Shown: positions 8,245-15,712 of the stretch, piece after piece | Position numbering within the stretch: position 1 is the stretch's first letter | Layout: each line of letters starts with the position of its first letter | NCBI RefSeq assembly: GCF_018130465.1 | Contig: NZ_JAFCKJ010000002.1 | Coordinates: forward strand, 806,001 to 870,000 | DNA: 64,000 nucleotides | Direction of reading: 5' to 3' | Source: Bradyrhizobium canariense | GTDB lineage: Bacteria; Pseudomonadota; Alphaproteobacteria; Rhizobiales; Xanthobacteraceae | Made by a program: the position numbers and the translations under genes | The notes under the pieces: generated by a model | What the model was told of the DNA's origin: nothing | Databases searched by the model: none | What the model saw: the letters and a program-made list of their open reading frames with translations, nothing else

Positions 8245-8364
8245 ACGCAGCCGGTATGCCGCATGTTCTCTTTGCGGACCGGGGATCCATCCAGCGGGGA
8301 CTTCAGCGACGCCAAGCTGATCCGGAAGTTCGGCGACGTGCCGGACGATCTCAGCGCACTCTGA
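8245..8364 (+). pseudogene. 3' fragment of the MSEVTYY...DDLSAL family
   Basis: The plus-strand frame ending at TGA 8362-8364 reads FSLRTGDPSSGDFSDAKLIR then KFGDVPDDLSAL, the C-terminal half of the same family as the minus-strand N-terminal fragment at 7988-8097. There is no start codon or matching 5' part upstream. Opposite orientation of the two halves implies an inversion, or two independent copies each half lost. Confidence 0.55.
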
Positions 8365-8382
8365 CCAACGGCAAAACTCGAT

Positions 8383-8548
8383 TCACTCGTCACTCCGACC
8401 GGCGGCATCTCCTGGTCCGAGCAAGCTCAGCGCGGTCTCGATCTGCGCAAGCTGCCTTTCGATTTCCTCGCGCTCGTTCGACCCTGGATCGCTCTCCAGT
8501 TGCGCCAGGAGCCGTTCCTTCCGCAAGCAACTTCGCGACGGTCGACAT
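8383..8548 (-). pseudogene. Frameshifted small gene (MSTVAKLLA...EEIERQLAQIETAL)
   Basis: From ATG 8548 the frame gives MSTVAKLLA, then leaves the family. The next frame gives RKERLLAQLESDPGSNEREE then IERQLAQIETALSLLG and a stop at 8383. A single missing base in GCG(C)GGAAG restores a ~54-residue helical protein of a type I know from Bradyrhizobium. It is one of a run of frame-broken small genes between 7.9 and 11.9 kb. Confidence 0.55.
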
Positions 8549-8709
8549 CGCACCCTCCCCGTATTCTGCAGCGGCATCCTTCAAAGAAGTTGGTGCGCCG
8601 CCGACGATCCGCCAGTCCTGTCACCGGCAACGGATAGCCTACGCCACAAACCCTGAATGGAAGGTGGATGGACAACCGGCCTCGGCGCCATGACCGGATT
8701 CTTCGGAGG

Positions 8710-8892
8710 CTACTTGGCCGGCGGGCGCAGCGGGCTGTCAGCCCATTTTTGGGCGCCGGGGTCGTGCAACGGATCCTCCTCGCAGGCGGGGCAGACGTAT
8801 CGCTCGCGGCTCCGGCCCGTCGACTCGGAGACAAGCTTCATTGCTCTCCCGCAGTGCGGACACCGCTTCCGGATCAGGTGCAGCTCGGACAT
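8710..8892 (-). CDS. Small zinc-ribbon protein
   Basis: A 60-residue protein with two Cys knuckles, RCPHCGRAMK and YVCPACEED, spaced as in a rubredoxin-like zinc ribbon, followed by the conserved tail PLHDPGAQKWADSPLRPPAK. It probably binds one zinc. The role is unknown. A damaged paralogue (PACGRPMK ... CTNCDDDPLRDPIARK-stop-ADGPLRPPEQ) is present at 11411-11579. This copy is intact. Confidence 0.75.
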   Translation of the reverse strand: MSELHLIRKRCPHCGRAMKLVSESTGRSRERYVCPACEEDPLHDPGAQKWADSPLRPPAK

Positions 8893-9009
8893 CTGGATTT
8901 CCCTGCCCGACCAGCTTAGTGCCGCAACGAGCGCTCGCTCAAGGGAAATCGGAGAGCGCGCCGCAGCGAACGATGCCGCTTGACGCTGCCGCCGCCGATG
9001 TCATCAACT

Positions 9010-9216
9010 TCATCCGTCGGTAGCGTTGGAAGGGGGCAAGCCTTCTCCGCTGTCCCGGTCCGCCGAGCGTCCGTTGCCGCCGCTGCGCATCGTCCCGCCG
9101 ACCACGGCCATACCCGTGTCTGGCGAGGCCTGAGGGACCTCCTCGTCCTTGGCGGCTGGAGCGCGCCTCTCACTTGGCCCGACGGCGGCCTTGACGCCGT
9201 CCGTCATCGTCGACAC
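9010..9216 (-). CDS. Small disordered hypothetical protein
   Basis: A 68-residue polar, proline- and glycine-rich frame with probable start GTG at 9214-9216 (MSTMTDGVKAAVGPSERRAP), which has GAAGGGGG about 7 bases upstream; ATG at 9207 is an alternative. The composition (many E, D, S, P, G) suggests a disordered cytoplasmic protein. No motif is recognised. The opposite strand has a competing but less protein-like frame. Confidence 0.45.
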   Translation of the reverse strand: MSTMTDGVKAAVGPSERRAPAAKDEEVPQASPDTGMAVVGGTMRSGGNGRSADRDSGEGLPPSNATDG

Positions 9217-9302
9217 GGGCAGCCCCCTTCGTGAACCAAGCAATCGCTCTTGCCGTTGTGCCGCATCCGGGCGCCTTCGACTGCATGCGCCGAGAGACAA
9301 TC

Positions 9303-9575
9303 ATGGGGACCGATTCACGCCAGCATCTCGATTCAGGCGGCGCCTGGGTCCGGACCTACCTCGAGTCCCTGATCCGCGAGGATTTCGAGCGATGCCATCC
9401 CGGCGAAACGCTGGAGGATCTCAAGCGGCGCGCGTCTTTTTCGAAGGAGGACAAAGGCCTGCTGCGGGACTGGATGGCGGTAGCGGAGGGCTCGCGCTGC
9501 GGCCGCATGCAAGGCCAAGGCATCGCCGGCGCGCTCGACGATCCGCTGATCCGCCGCCCACCATTGCAGGCTTGA
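9303..9575 (+). CDS. Small hypothetical protein (SFSKEDKGLLRDWMA type)
   Basis: A 90-residue soluble protein starting MGTDSRQHLDSGGAWVRTYL; a longer in-frame start at 9231 adds 24 residues of unlikely composition. The core, YLESLIREDFERCHPGETLEDLKRRASFSKEDKGLLRDWMAVA, is helical with a strongly charged centre and matches a small bradyrhizobial family I recall. No catalytic residues are visible. The function is unknown. Confidence 0.6.
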   Translation: MGTDSRQHLDSGGAWVRTYLESLIREDFERCHPGETLEDLKRRASFSKEDKGLLRDWMAVAEGSRCGRMQGQGIAGALDDPLIRRPPLQA

Positions 9576-9616
9576 TCGAAGGATCGGAGTCTCACAACGA
9601 TCCCGGTTCGACCCGG

Positions 9617-9994
9617 CTAGGCTCGGGTATCCAGTAGCTGCGAGACAGCGGCAGCCAATTGCGCTGGCGCAAAGGGCTTCTCGATCAGGAGGCTGCCATC
9701 GACGCCTTGCGATTTCCAGTCTGGCGCGCTGGCGCTCGTCATGTAGACCACGGGAAAGCCAGGCGTGATTTCCCTGATCTGCCGCGCCAGCTCCCATCCG
9801 CTGATGCCATCACCCAGGTTGACGTCAGTCAGCAGCGCCCGACACCCTTCGCGGCCGTCGCGAAAGGTCGACAGGGCCGCCTCTCCCGTATGGACCGAGC
9901 AGGCCTCGAAACCGCCGCCGGACAAGGCGTCCTCGACGAAGTTGCAGATCAGCGCTTCATCCTCCACGACCAGAACACGAACGGCATTACTCAC
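9617..9994 (-). CDS. Single-domain response regulator (CheY-like)
   Basis: A 125-residue receiver domain with no output domain. Acidic pocket residues lie in VVEDEAL (near residues 10-14), the phosphoacceptor is D57 in LLTDVNLGDGISGWELA, the switch Ser/Thr is in YMTSASA and the conserved Lys is in LIEKPF. Single-domain regulators of this type in rhizobia usually take phosphate from an HWE or hybrid histidine kinase and act by protein contact. No kinase is adjacent, so it is an orphan here. Confidence 0.88.
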   Translation of the reverse strand: MSNAVRVLVVEDEALICNFVEDALSGGGFEACSVHTGEAALSTFRDGREGCRALLTDVNLGDGISGWELARQIREITPGFPVVYMTSASAPDWKSQGVDGSLLIEKPFAPAQLAAAVSQLLDTRA

Positions 9995-10071
9995 TTTTCA
10001 AGTCTCCTCGGCGACCGATGCGGTCGTCTCGCGTGGCGGCGGGCGCGTCGGCCCGCGGGTGCTGTGCGGCC

Positions 10072-10434
10072 TCAAGCCACCGGCACACCGTAGTAGGCGT
10101 TCACGGAGCGCGTGGTCGCCGGGTCGCTCCAGTTCCAACTGCTCTCGTCGGCGCATTTGGGAGCGCCGCGGAGCTGGTCCTGGGTGATGCCGGTGACATA
10201 ACCGCCGAGGTTGGTGTCGTATTTCAGTGCCTGCCAGGGCAGCGGATAATGATCATCGCCGATGCCGAGCAGGCCGCCGAAGCTGAGCACCGCGTACGAC
10301 ACCTTGCCGCCGACCTTGTCGATCATGACGCGCTCGATGTAGCCGACCTTTTCTCCGTCGGCCCCGTACACGTTCGTGCCCTCGACCTTGTCGCTCCCGA
10401 TAAGGCTGAAGGTCTCGCGATCTTCCATGGCCAT
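10072..10434 (-). CDS. PRC-barrel domain protein
   Basis: A 120-residue protein. I start it at MAMEDRETFSLIGSDKVEGT, directly behind GGGAGGT; an upstream in-frame ATG at 10530 would add 32 residues without family support. The PRC-barrel lies at about 8-75 (LIGSDKVEGTNVYGADGEKVGYIERVMIDKVGGKVSYAVLSFGG). The conserved DHYPLPWQALKYD and QLRGAP segments follow, and the C-terminus is short and aromatic. PRC-barrels are small beta-barrel modules often used in RNA processing or photosynthetic-complex assembly. This stand-alone rhizobial type has no established role. Confidence 0.82.
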   Translation of the reverse strand: MAMEDRETFSLIGSDKVEGTNVYGADGEKVGYIERVMIDKVGGKVSYAVLSFGGLLGIGDDHYPLPWQALKYDTNLGGYVTGITQDQLRGAPKCADESSWNWSDPATTRSVNAYYGVPVA

Positions 10435-10712
10435 GTTGACCTCCCGGATGTTGTCTTCCGGAGACAACCGGACGACGATGGCTCCGTTCCTGACTGACGC
10501 CTCGGTGACGTTGTTTCTCGCCATCGTCATCGATGAGCGCCGCCCCGCACGACGCGGCCCGCGCTGCCCCGTAGGGCGGTGGCAGGTCCAAGGTTCCTGC
10601 GAACACCGAAATGGCGGCGGGGACTGGGTCCTGCTCGACCGACGACGTCCGCTTTGCTGTTCGTCCCTTATGACGATCGACGGCATCGCACCCGAACGCG
10701 GCCGCAGCCGTG

Positions 10713-10850
10713 ATGAAGGCTGAAGCCTTCTCGCGCAAGCCGGGGCACGTCGGTGCGCTTGCCTTCAGCCGCAGCGGGGCCACCGGCGACTTCGAACACG
10801 CGCTGATCAGGAAATTCGGCGAGGTGCCGGACGACCTGAGCGCGCTGTGA
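10713..10850 (+). pseudogene. 3' part of a second MSEVTYY...DDLSAL family gene
   Basis: From ATG 10713 a 45-residue frame reads MKAEAFSRKPGHVGALAFSR then SGATGDFEHALIRKFGEVPD and DLSAL, the C-terminal half of the family described at 8245. Upstream, pieces resembling the N-terminal half (ALLFVPYDD, then DGIAP) occur in two other frames between about 10650 and 10705, so at least two indels separate them from this frame. The remnant may still be translated as a short peptide, but the full-length gene is broken. Confidence 0.55.
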
Positions 10851-10861
10851 AGCCGTCGGGT

Positions 10862-11083
10862 TCAGCTCTTCAAGTCGAACTGGCTACGCAGCCTGTCAGC
10901 GATCGCTTCGATCATCGTGGAGCGCTCCGGGTCTTGTGGGCCGTCCGTTATGATCGCGACCTTCCAGGTGTCCTCGCAGGGCATGACCGAGATGGCTAAA
11001 TCCGTCGGCAACTCACTGATGTCTTCCATCTCGAGCCTGATCGCGGCCTCGAGCTCTTCGCGCGTTTTTGACGGCTTCTTCAA
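10862..11083 (-). CDS. Small hypothetical protein
   Basis: A 73-residue protein with probable TTG start (MKKPSKTREELEAAIRLEME). A charged N-terminal helix is followed by an alternating strand-helix pattern: AISVMPCEDTWKVAIITDG, then ERSTMIEAIADRLRSQFDL. It resembles short proteins frequent in Bradyrhizobium. There is no strong ribosome binding site at the TTG and no catalytic motif. Confidence 0.6.
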   Translation of the reverse strand: MKKPSKTREELEAAIRLEMEDISELPTDLAISVMPCEDTWKVAIITDGPQDPERSTMIEAIADRLRSQFDLKS

Positions 11084-11116
11084 GCTGATTCTTTCACCGC
11101 TCGGAACGGGACCACC

Positions 11117-11181
11117 GCCTTTGGCTATCCGCGCGAGCGCGTGTTTTTGAACAGCGGGCCTTTGAGCCTTTGGCTATCCGC
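11117..11181 (+). repeat. Direct repeat of GCCTTTGGCTATCCGC
   Basis: The 16-mer occurs at 11117-11132 and again, identical, at 11166-11181, a 49-bp offset, in the intergenic stretch before the broken zinc-ribbon gene. It could reflect a short tandem duplication or slippage scar. Confidence 0.5.
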
Positions 11182-11410
11182 TACAGGCGCCGTACTCAAA
11201 CGGCGGGCGATGGTCCAACGAGTCAAAGATGTCGTCGCGTTATCGTTCCGTTCGCTCGGCGCCTTCGACTGAAAACAGGTCAGTCGGGCTGCCTCGACCG
11301 CTGAGCAAGTCTACGCCGGAACGATGTCAGGCGCGCGTGACCCAATCGGTGAGCAGCCTGCGCCGCGGTGTTCCTACTACGCCGAAAGGCGCGGGCGCGC
11401 CAGCGGCAAC

Positions 11411-11579
11411 CTACTGCTCTGGCGGCCGCAGCGGGCCGTCGGCCTACTTGCGGGCGATCGGGTCGCGTAGCGGGTCGTCGTCGCAATTGGTGCACCGCAG
11501 CCCCTCCGGAATTTTGCCGGAAAAAGCCTTCATCGGCCTGCCGCACGCCGGGCACGCCTTCTGGATAGGACACTGCCAT
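11411..11579 (-). pseudogene. Broken zinc-ribbon paralogue (internal stop and frameshift)
   Basis: One frame reads CPIQKACPACGRPMKAFSGK and then RCTNCDDDPLRDPIARK, an in-frame TAG (at 11444-11446), and ADGPLRPPEQ-stop. It is a clear paralogue of the intact ribbon at 8710-8892, where Trp stands at the position of the stop (KWADSPLRPP). The ATG at 11577-11579 (MAV) is in a different frame, so an indel is also needed. The conserved Cys knuckles are kept. Confidence 0.65.
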
Positions 11580-11727
11580 CCGAATTTCCCCTGCGCTGGC
11601 CAGTCTACGTCCGCCGACATCGCGATCGGAATAGCGACCCGGAAAAATGCATGCGCGTGCCTGGCGCTTCTTGACTCCGATAGCCGGGGCTACTCAACTC
11701 TGGGCAGTGATGTTGTGGGGGTGCGTC

Positions 11728-11933
11728 ATGGAGCAGGAGTTCTACCTGGGTCTCGCGCAGCGGGTCCGGGTCATAGCTGAGAAGGCCGATCCGTTCACCC
11801 GCCGTCGTCTGCTGGATCTCGCCAAGCGGTACGACGCCAAGGGCGGCATCTCGCGATCGGGACCGAGCGGCCGCTGCCGGTGCCGCGCACGACGCCGCCG
11901 GCTTCGATCTTCTCCGGACCTGGCGAGGCCTGA
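11728..11933 (+). pseudogene. Frameshifted small helical gene (EKADPFTRRRLLDLAKRYDAK)
   Basis: From ATG 11728, MEQEFYLGLAQRVRVIAEKA then DPFTRRRLLDLAKRYDAKGG is a widespread rhizobial small-protein type. The family tail (RPLPVPRTTPPASIFSGPGE then A-stop at 11931-11933) is present, but in another frame, so one indel near 11850 breaks the gene. In the starting frame translation would run on antisense to the lyase gene at 11968-12510. Confidence 0.6.
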
Positions 11934-11967
11934 CGGCGCAACCAGCCTTCGTTCGCGATGTTCGCAC

Positions 11968-12510
11968 CTAACCGGCGGGAGCCTTGAAATCGTACGAGAT
12001 GCGTCCGGCCGGGAGATAGAACAGCGCGATCACCGCACCGCCCCTGACCTCCGGATAGTGCCTGCTGCCCGGATCGGGCGCCGTCCAGCCGGAACCCTGC
12101 CAGCCCTGCAATCCCTTCAACTCCGCGCCCGCGTTCAAGGGTACCACAAGGTTGATCTCCCCATAGGGATGACCGTGATACTGCCCGCGCAGCACGTCGT
12201 GGTCGTCCTCGTCCTTGAACCGGCGTGGAGCAGCGCTGTTCATGTAAACCGCCGTGAGGCTGAACTGGAACGTTTCGGCAGTCGGCTCGAGGATGCGGCT
12301 GCGCCGGTAGTTCGGGCCGTCCACCTCCTGGTTCGCCGCCCAGCCCTCCTCGACCCCGATCTTGATCAGGCGGCACAGATCCTGATAGAGCGCGCTGCGT
12401 TCGCCGTACGTCTCGTTGAGCCAACGCTCCATATCGGCTCCGGGCGTCATATCCTTCACTTCGCGGAGAAAAGAAATGCTGCGCTGGATCAGTTCTTCTC
12501 GACTCGTCAT
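11968..12510 (-). CDS. DUF4863 / PnbB-like hydroxylaminobenzoate lyase
   Basis: A 180-residue cytosolic protein. An N-terminal helical part (about 1-60: MTSREELIQRSISFLREVKD ... YQDLCRLIKIGVEEGW) is followed by a cupin-like beta core (VLRGQYHGHPYGEINLVVPL ... WTAPDPGSRHYPEVRGGAVIALFYLPAGRISYD). His residues in YHGHPYGEIN are candidate metal ligands. As I recall, DUF4863 includes PnbB, which converts 4-hydroxylaminobenzoate to protocatechuate with release of ammonia. It lies 23 bp after a nitroreductase gene, as in known pnbA-pnbB pairs, which supports the call. It is the last gene of an operon with the HD-domain gene at 13311. Confidence 0.7.
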   Translation of the reverse strand: MTSREELIQRSISFLREVKDMTPGADMERWLNETYGERSALYQDLCRLIKIGVEEGWAANQEVDGPNYRRSRILEPTAETFQFSLTAVYMNSAAPRRFKDEDDHDVLRGQYHGHPYGEINLVVPLNAGAELKGLQGWQGSGWTAPDPGSRHYPEVRGGAVIALFYLPAGRISYDFKAPAG

Positions 12511-12533
12511 GGCGATCTACTCCTGAATGTCTC

Positions 12534-13280
12534 TTACGCGTCCAATCCCAAGAACGTCGCGAACTCATCTACATTCGCCCGGGGCATCAATCGCTGCGCC
12601 TCACCTGCAGGCTTCCCGACCGAGATGCCGCATACCACCATCTGCTCCTTCGGAATCGAGAGCAGGGGGCGCAAGATCCGGTGATATTTCGAAAACGTCT
12701 CCTGCGGACACGACTGAAGTCCGCGCCCCGCTGCCGCCAGCATCACGTTCTGCACGAACATGCCAAGGTCGAGCCAGCTTCCGGCTTCCAGCCGACGATC
12801 GATCGTGACGATCAGTCCCACGGGCGCTCCGAAGAACGTGTAATTCTTCGCGGTCTGCCTGCTTCTTGCCTCGGCATCGGCCTGGTGGATCCCGAGCGAC
12901 CCGTAGAACAGCCGCCCAAACTCCTGCCGCCGCTTGAGGTACCGATTAGGTAACTCGCTGGCGTAATATTTGTATTCCGAGACGTGCTCGTCGCGGCACG
13001 TTTCGTGCGCGTCCAGCAGCGCCGCCGAGACGCGGGCCTTGGCGGCGCCACCCAGCACGTAGACATGCCAGGGCTGGATGTTCGCACCGCTTGGCGCGAA
13101 GCGCGCGACGTGGAGGATCTGCTCGATCGTCCATCGCGGGACCGGAGCATCGCAAAAGTCACGGCACGCGAACCGGCGGGTCATGATCTCGTCGACCGGG
13201 CTCTGCGCAGCGACGCACTCCTCGCTCGGTCCGATCACGGCTTCTTCAGGTCCGCACATCCTGGCTCGACTGGCGCTCAT
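12534..13280 (-). CDS. Nitroreductase family protein (PnbA-like)
   Basis: A 248-residue FMN-dependent nitroreductase. ATG at 13280 follows GGAGC, so I prefer it to the start 8 codons upstream. Motifs are RRFACRDF (phosphate/FMN contact), ARFAPSGANIQPWHVYVL (FMN loop), and the C-terminal AAGRGLQSCPQETF and VVCGISVGKP. The family reduces nitro groups with NAD(P)H. With the PnbB-like gene 23 bp downstream, a role as nitrobenzoate reductase giving hydroxylaminobenzoate is the leading inference, but the substrate cannot be fixed from sequence. It lies 30 bp after the HD-domain gene. Confidence 0.78.
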   Translation of the reverse strand: MSASRARMCGPEEAVIGPSEECVAAQSPVDEIMTRRFACRDFCDAPVPRWTIEQILHVARFAPSGANIQPWHVYVLGGAAKARVSAALLDAHETCRDEHVSEYKYYASELPNRYLKRRQEFGRLFYGSLGIHQADAEARSRQTAKNYTFFGAPVGLIVTIDRRLEAGSWLDLGMFVQNVMLAAAGRGLQSCPQETFSKYHRILRPLLSIPKEQMVVCGISVGKPAGEAQRLMPRANVDEFATFLGLDA

Positions 13281-13310
13281 CTCGATTTGCTCCGCTCGAA
13301 GCAACGAAGG

Positions 13311-13952
13311 TCAGTTCGGCCAGGCCGAACCGAGGATGATCGAACAGAAGTTCTGGCGGAGATAGGTCATGTCCTTCAGCGCAAGGACGTCGGCCTTGAC
13401 GTTCCCGAACGTGGTCAACGGCTTCTTGACGATGCCTTTGGCGAAATGATCTATGATGTTCTCCTTGAAGTTCGTTTCGCGCGGATGATGGACGCAGACA
13501 TGGTCACGCTGTTCATGCGTGAAGTCGTGATAGGCGATCCCGAGCACATCCATTTCGACGCCCGCGGTCACCAGCGCGATGGTGGGTCGCATATGCTCGG
13601 GAATACCTGGCGTGGTGTGGAGCGCGATCGCGGTCCAGACGTCCTCGATCTCACGCTCCGGCAGGCCGTAGCTTTTCATGAAATCACGCGCGGCATTGGC
13701 ACCGTCGACCTCGAAGCGCAGGTCGGGACTGGAATACTTCTCTGTGAGGCCCATGTCGTGGAACATGGCGCCGAGGTAAAGCAGCTCCGGTTCGTACTTC
13801 AGGCCGTGGCGCTCGGCGGTGAGCGCGCCCCAAAGAAAGACGCGGCGACTGTGGTTGTAGAGTAGGTCGTCTTCGGTATCGCGCACGAGCTGCGTGGCGG
13901 CGCGGGCGATGGCACTGTCGGGCAGGCGGATGCCGGCGATGATCTCGGACAT
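13311..13952 (-). CDS. HD-domain protein, cyanamide hydratase-like (copy 1)
   Basis: A 213-residue metal-dependent HD-domain protein. Ligands are visible as H34 (LYNHSRRVFLWG), H65-D66 (AMFHDMGL) and H112 (AIALHTTPGIPEH). The arrangement resembles the cyanamide hydratase (Ddi2/Cah-like) HD subfamily, which hydrates nitriles or cyanamide, rather than nucleotide phosphohydrolases. The substrate is unknown. It is the first gene of the minus-strand operon continuing with nitroreductase and PnbB-like lyase. A paralogue with the same motifs heads toward a cupin at 15713-16357. A 33-bp element shared with that operon lies about 90 bp upstream. Confidence 0.82.
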   Translation of the reverse strand: MSEIIAGIRLPDSAIARAATQLVRDTEDDLLYNHSRRVFLWGALTAERHGLKYEPELLYLGAMFHDMGLTEKYSSPDLRFEVDGANAARDFMKSYGLPEREIEDVWTAIALHTTPGIPEHMRPTIALVTAGVEMDVLGIAYHDFTHEQRDHVCVHHPRETNFKENIIDHFAKGIVKKPLTTFGNVKADVLALKDMTYLRQNFCSIILGSAWPN

Positions 13953-14039
13953 GGAGCGCTCTCCTTTTTTGCGTAGCGGGCTGGTTGCTTGTACCTATTT
14001 GCCAACCGGGCACCGCTCCGCACAAGGAAGGGCATCCCG

Positions 14040-14072
14040 CGGATCAGGACAGCCGCACGTCTTTTCCTGACA
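14040..14072 (-). promoter_or_regulatory. Shared upstream element, copy 1
   Basis: This 33-bp segment matches 17573-17605 at 30 of 33 positions; the common core is CGGATCAGGACAGCCG. It lies 88 bp upstream of the HD-domain gene start, and weaker similarity continues toward the gene. The duplicated position ahead of two related operons suggests a promoter/operator region. The likely binder is the adjacent GlxA-type regulator, by inference only. Confidence 0.6.
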
Positions 14073-14129
14073 TGACGCTTTGTAGGGAAAGCAGGATCGC
14101 GAGCGTTGCCTTGGCGGGGAGCGCGCGGT

Positions 14130-15104
14130 CTATTCCGGTGTCGCCCGCCGGAAGCTCGCGCGATATTGGATGGGGCTGACGCCAAGACGGGCGGTGAACA
14201 CGATCCTCATCCGATCCGCCGAGCCGAAGCCGCAGTCGAATGCAACCGCCTTCAGCGGCCGGTCGCTTCCCTCCAGCATCATGCGCGCCGCATCGATGCG
14301 GGCGCGCTCGATGAATTCGTGCGGCGTGATCCCGGTCGCCTGCACAAAATGCCGGGCAAGATTTCGGGCGCTCATCCCGACGACAGCGGCAAGGGACTCA
14401 AGCGAGTGGCGATCCCCGACGTTCGCCATCACATGGTCCTGGATACGGGCGATAGGCGATTCCGGATCGGCAGGCGCCGTGAGATAGGGGCTGAACTGAG
14501 ACTGTCCGCCTTGGCGCTGGGCGACTACGACCAGCCGCTTGGCCACTTTGAGCGCCGTTTCCGCGCCGTGGCGCTGCCCGACTAGGGCCAAACCGAGATC
14601 TATTCCCGCAGTCACACCCGCCGCGGTGATCAGCCGCCCATCGCGGACATAGATCAAATCCGGTTCGACTTTTGCTCTCGGGAACCTGGCCGCCAGCGCC
14701 TGCGCATCCTGCCAGTGGGTCGTGACACGCCGATCGTCCAGCAGACCGGCATAGCCAAGGACAAAAGCCCCGGTGCAGATCGATCCATAGAGGCTCGACC
14801 GCCACGGCAGCTCCTTGACCCACTGAAGCAAGTGCGGGTCGGGCTCCGTTTCAGGTGGGGTGGGCGTGCCGGCCACCAGAACAATGTCGAACCCACCCGT
14901 CGCCTCCTCAAGCGTTAGATCGGCAATAAGCCGTATGCCGTTCGAGGCGCGCAGCGGATTGTGGTGAGCAGCAACGAGTACGGGTTCATAGCGGTCGGCA
15001 CTGTCGAGAAATGTGTTCGCCTCGCTGAACACGTCCATCGGCCCGGCCACGTCCAAGGCCTGGACCCCCTCGTAGACGACGATCGCGACAGCTTGTACCG
15101 GCAC
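14130..15104 (-). CDS. GlxA-family AraC-type transcriptional regulator
   Basis: A 324-residue protein. The N-terminal DJ-1/PfpI-like sensor domain (about 1-165) has the nucleophile-elbow Cys C110 in LYGSICTGAFVLG and the THWQ segment, and the C-terminal AraC/XylS double HTH lies at about 215-320 (SLESLAAVVGMSARNLARHFVQATGITPHEFIE, FDCGFGSADRMRIVF). Relatives (GbdR, ArgR, FtrA) sense amino-acid or amine-like ligands and activate catabolic operons. It is upstream of, and codirectional with, the HD/nitroreductase/lyase operon, with a shared element in the gap. It is the likely regulator of both HD operons. Confidence 0.88.
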   Translation of the reverse strand: MPVQAVAIVVYEGVQALDVAGPMDVFSEANTFLDSADRYEPVLVAAHHNPLRASNGIRLIADLTLEEATGGFDIVLVAGTPTPPETEPDPHLLQWVKELPWRSSLYGSICTGAFVLGYAGLLDDRRVTTHWQDAQALAARFPRAKVEPDLIYVRDGRLITAAGVTAGIDLGLALVGQRHGAETALKVAKRLVVVAQRQGGQSQFSPYLTAPADPESPIARIQDHVMANVGDRHSLESLAAVVGMSARNLARHFVQATGITPHEFIERARIDAARMMLEGSDRPLKAVAFDCGFGSADRMRIVFTARLGVSPIQYRASFRRATPE

Positions 15105-15198
15105 CTTTGCTGCCTCTCCAGTCAGGCGCCATATTATGCATGTCGTTCACACAGTGCAAAGGCCGGGCGGTGAATGGACAGGCGAGCCTGTCGCGCCA

Positions 15199-15701
15199 TC
15201 ATCTCGGTGCTGCGTCCTTGTCGGGGATCGTCAATGCCCCGTCTTTGGAATCGACCACGAAGACCGCGAGCAAGCTGGCGGGCTCCGTGTCACTCGCGTT
15301 CTCGCTCACCCTATGATGCGAGCCTGGCGTTTCGTAAAAGCCCTCGCCTGTGCGAAAGACCTGCGCAGGGTCATCGCCGACCTGGCTGCGGATGGCCCCG
15401 GACAGCACATAGGCGTAGATGAAGGCCGACGCTGCGTGGCGATGAGGCAGCGATTTGCTCCCGGGCGGATAACTCACCAGGACAGCAGCATTCTCTTTCC
15501 TTCAACGTTGGGCAGTGCGTGCTCGAAGACGAGCTTGACTTGCTCCCGATCCTGAGCGATCGCGGGCGAAGCTCCCGCAATGGCTACTGCTACGACCGCC
15601 GAGAACGTCGTTCGTAGCAGTTCTATTCCCTGTCTGGGCGTGATTGCTGAAGGGCGTAGCAGCGCAGCTATCCGATTGGGGAATGCACTGATCGACATCA
15701 T
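15199..15701 (-). pseudogene. Secreted cupin gene split by a frameshift
   Basis: ATG 15701 follows GAGGAGGTC. The first frame encodes an N-terminal signal-like segment (TTFSAVVAVAIAGASPAIAQ) and VKLVFEHALPNVEGKRM, then hits TGA at 15474. The cupin continues in another frame as AAVLVSYPPGSKSLPHRHAA ... AYVLSGAIRSQ ... YETPGSHHRVSENAS to a stop at 15199. The His-rich cupin motif 1 (PHRHAASAFIYAYVLSG) is intact. A one-base loss near 15485 explains the split. It lies 11 bp after the second HD-domain gene and belongs to that operon. Pseudogene or sequencing indel are the alternatives. Confidence 0.72.
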
Positions 15702-15712
15702 GACCTCCTCTT

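Noticed and set aside
11647-12684. Long plus-strand frame overlapping the PnbB-like gene
   Set aside because: Only its first ~40 codons (from 11728) are family-like; the rest is antisense to the lyase with artefact composition.
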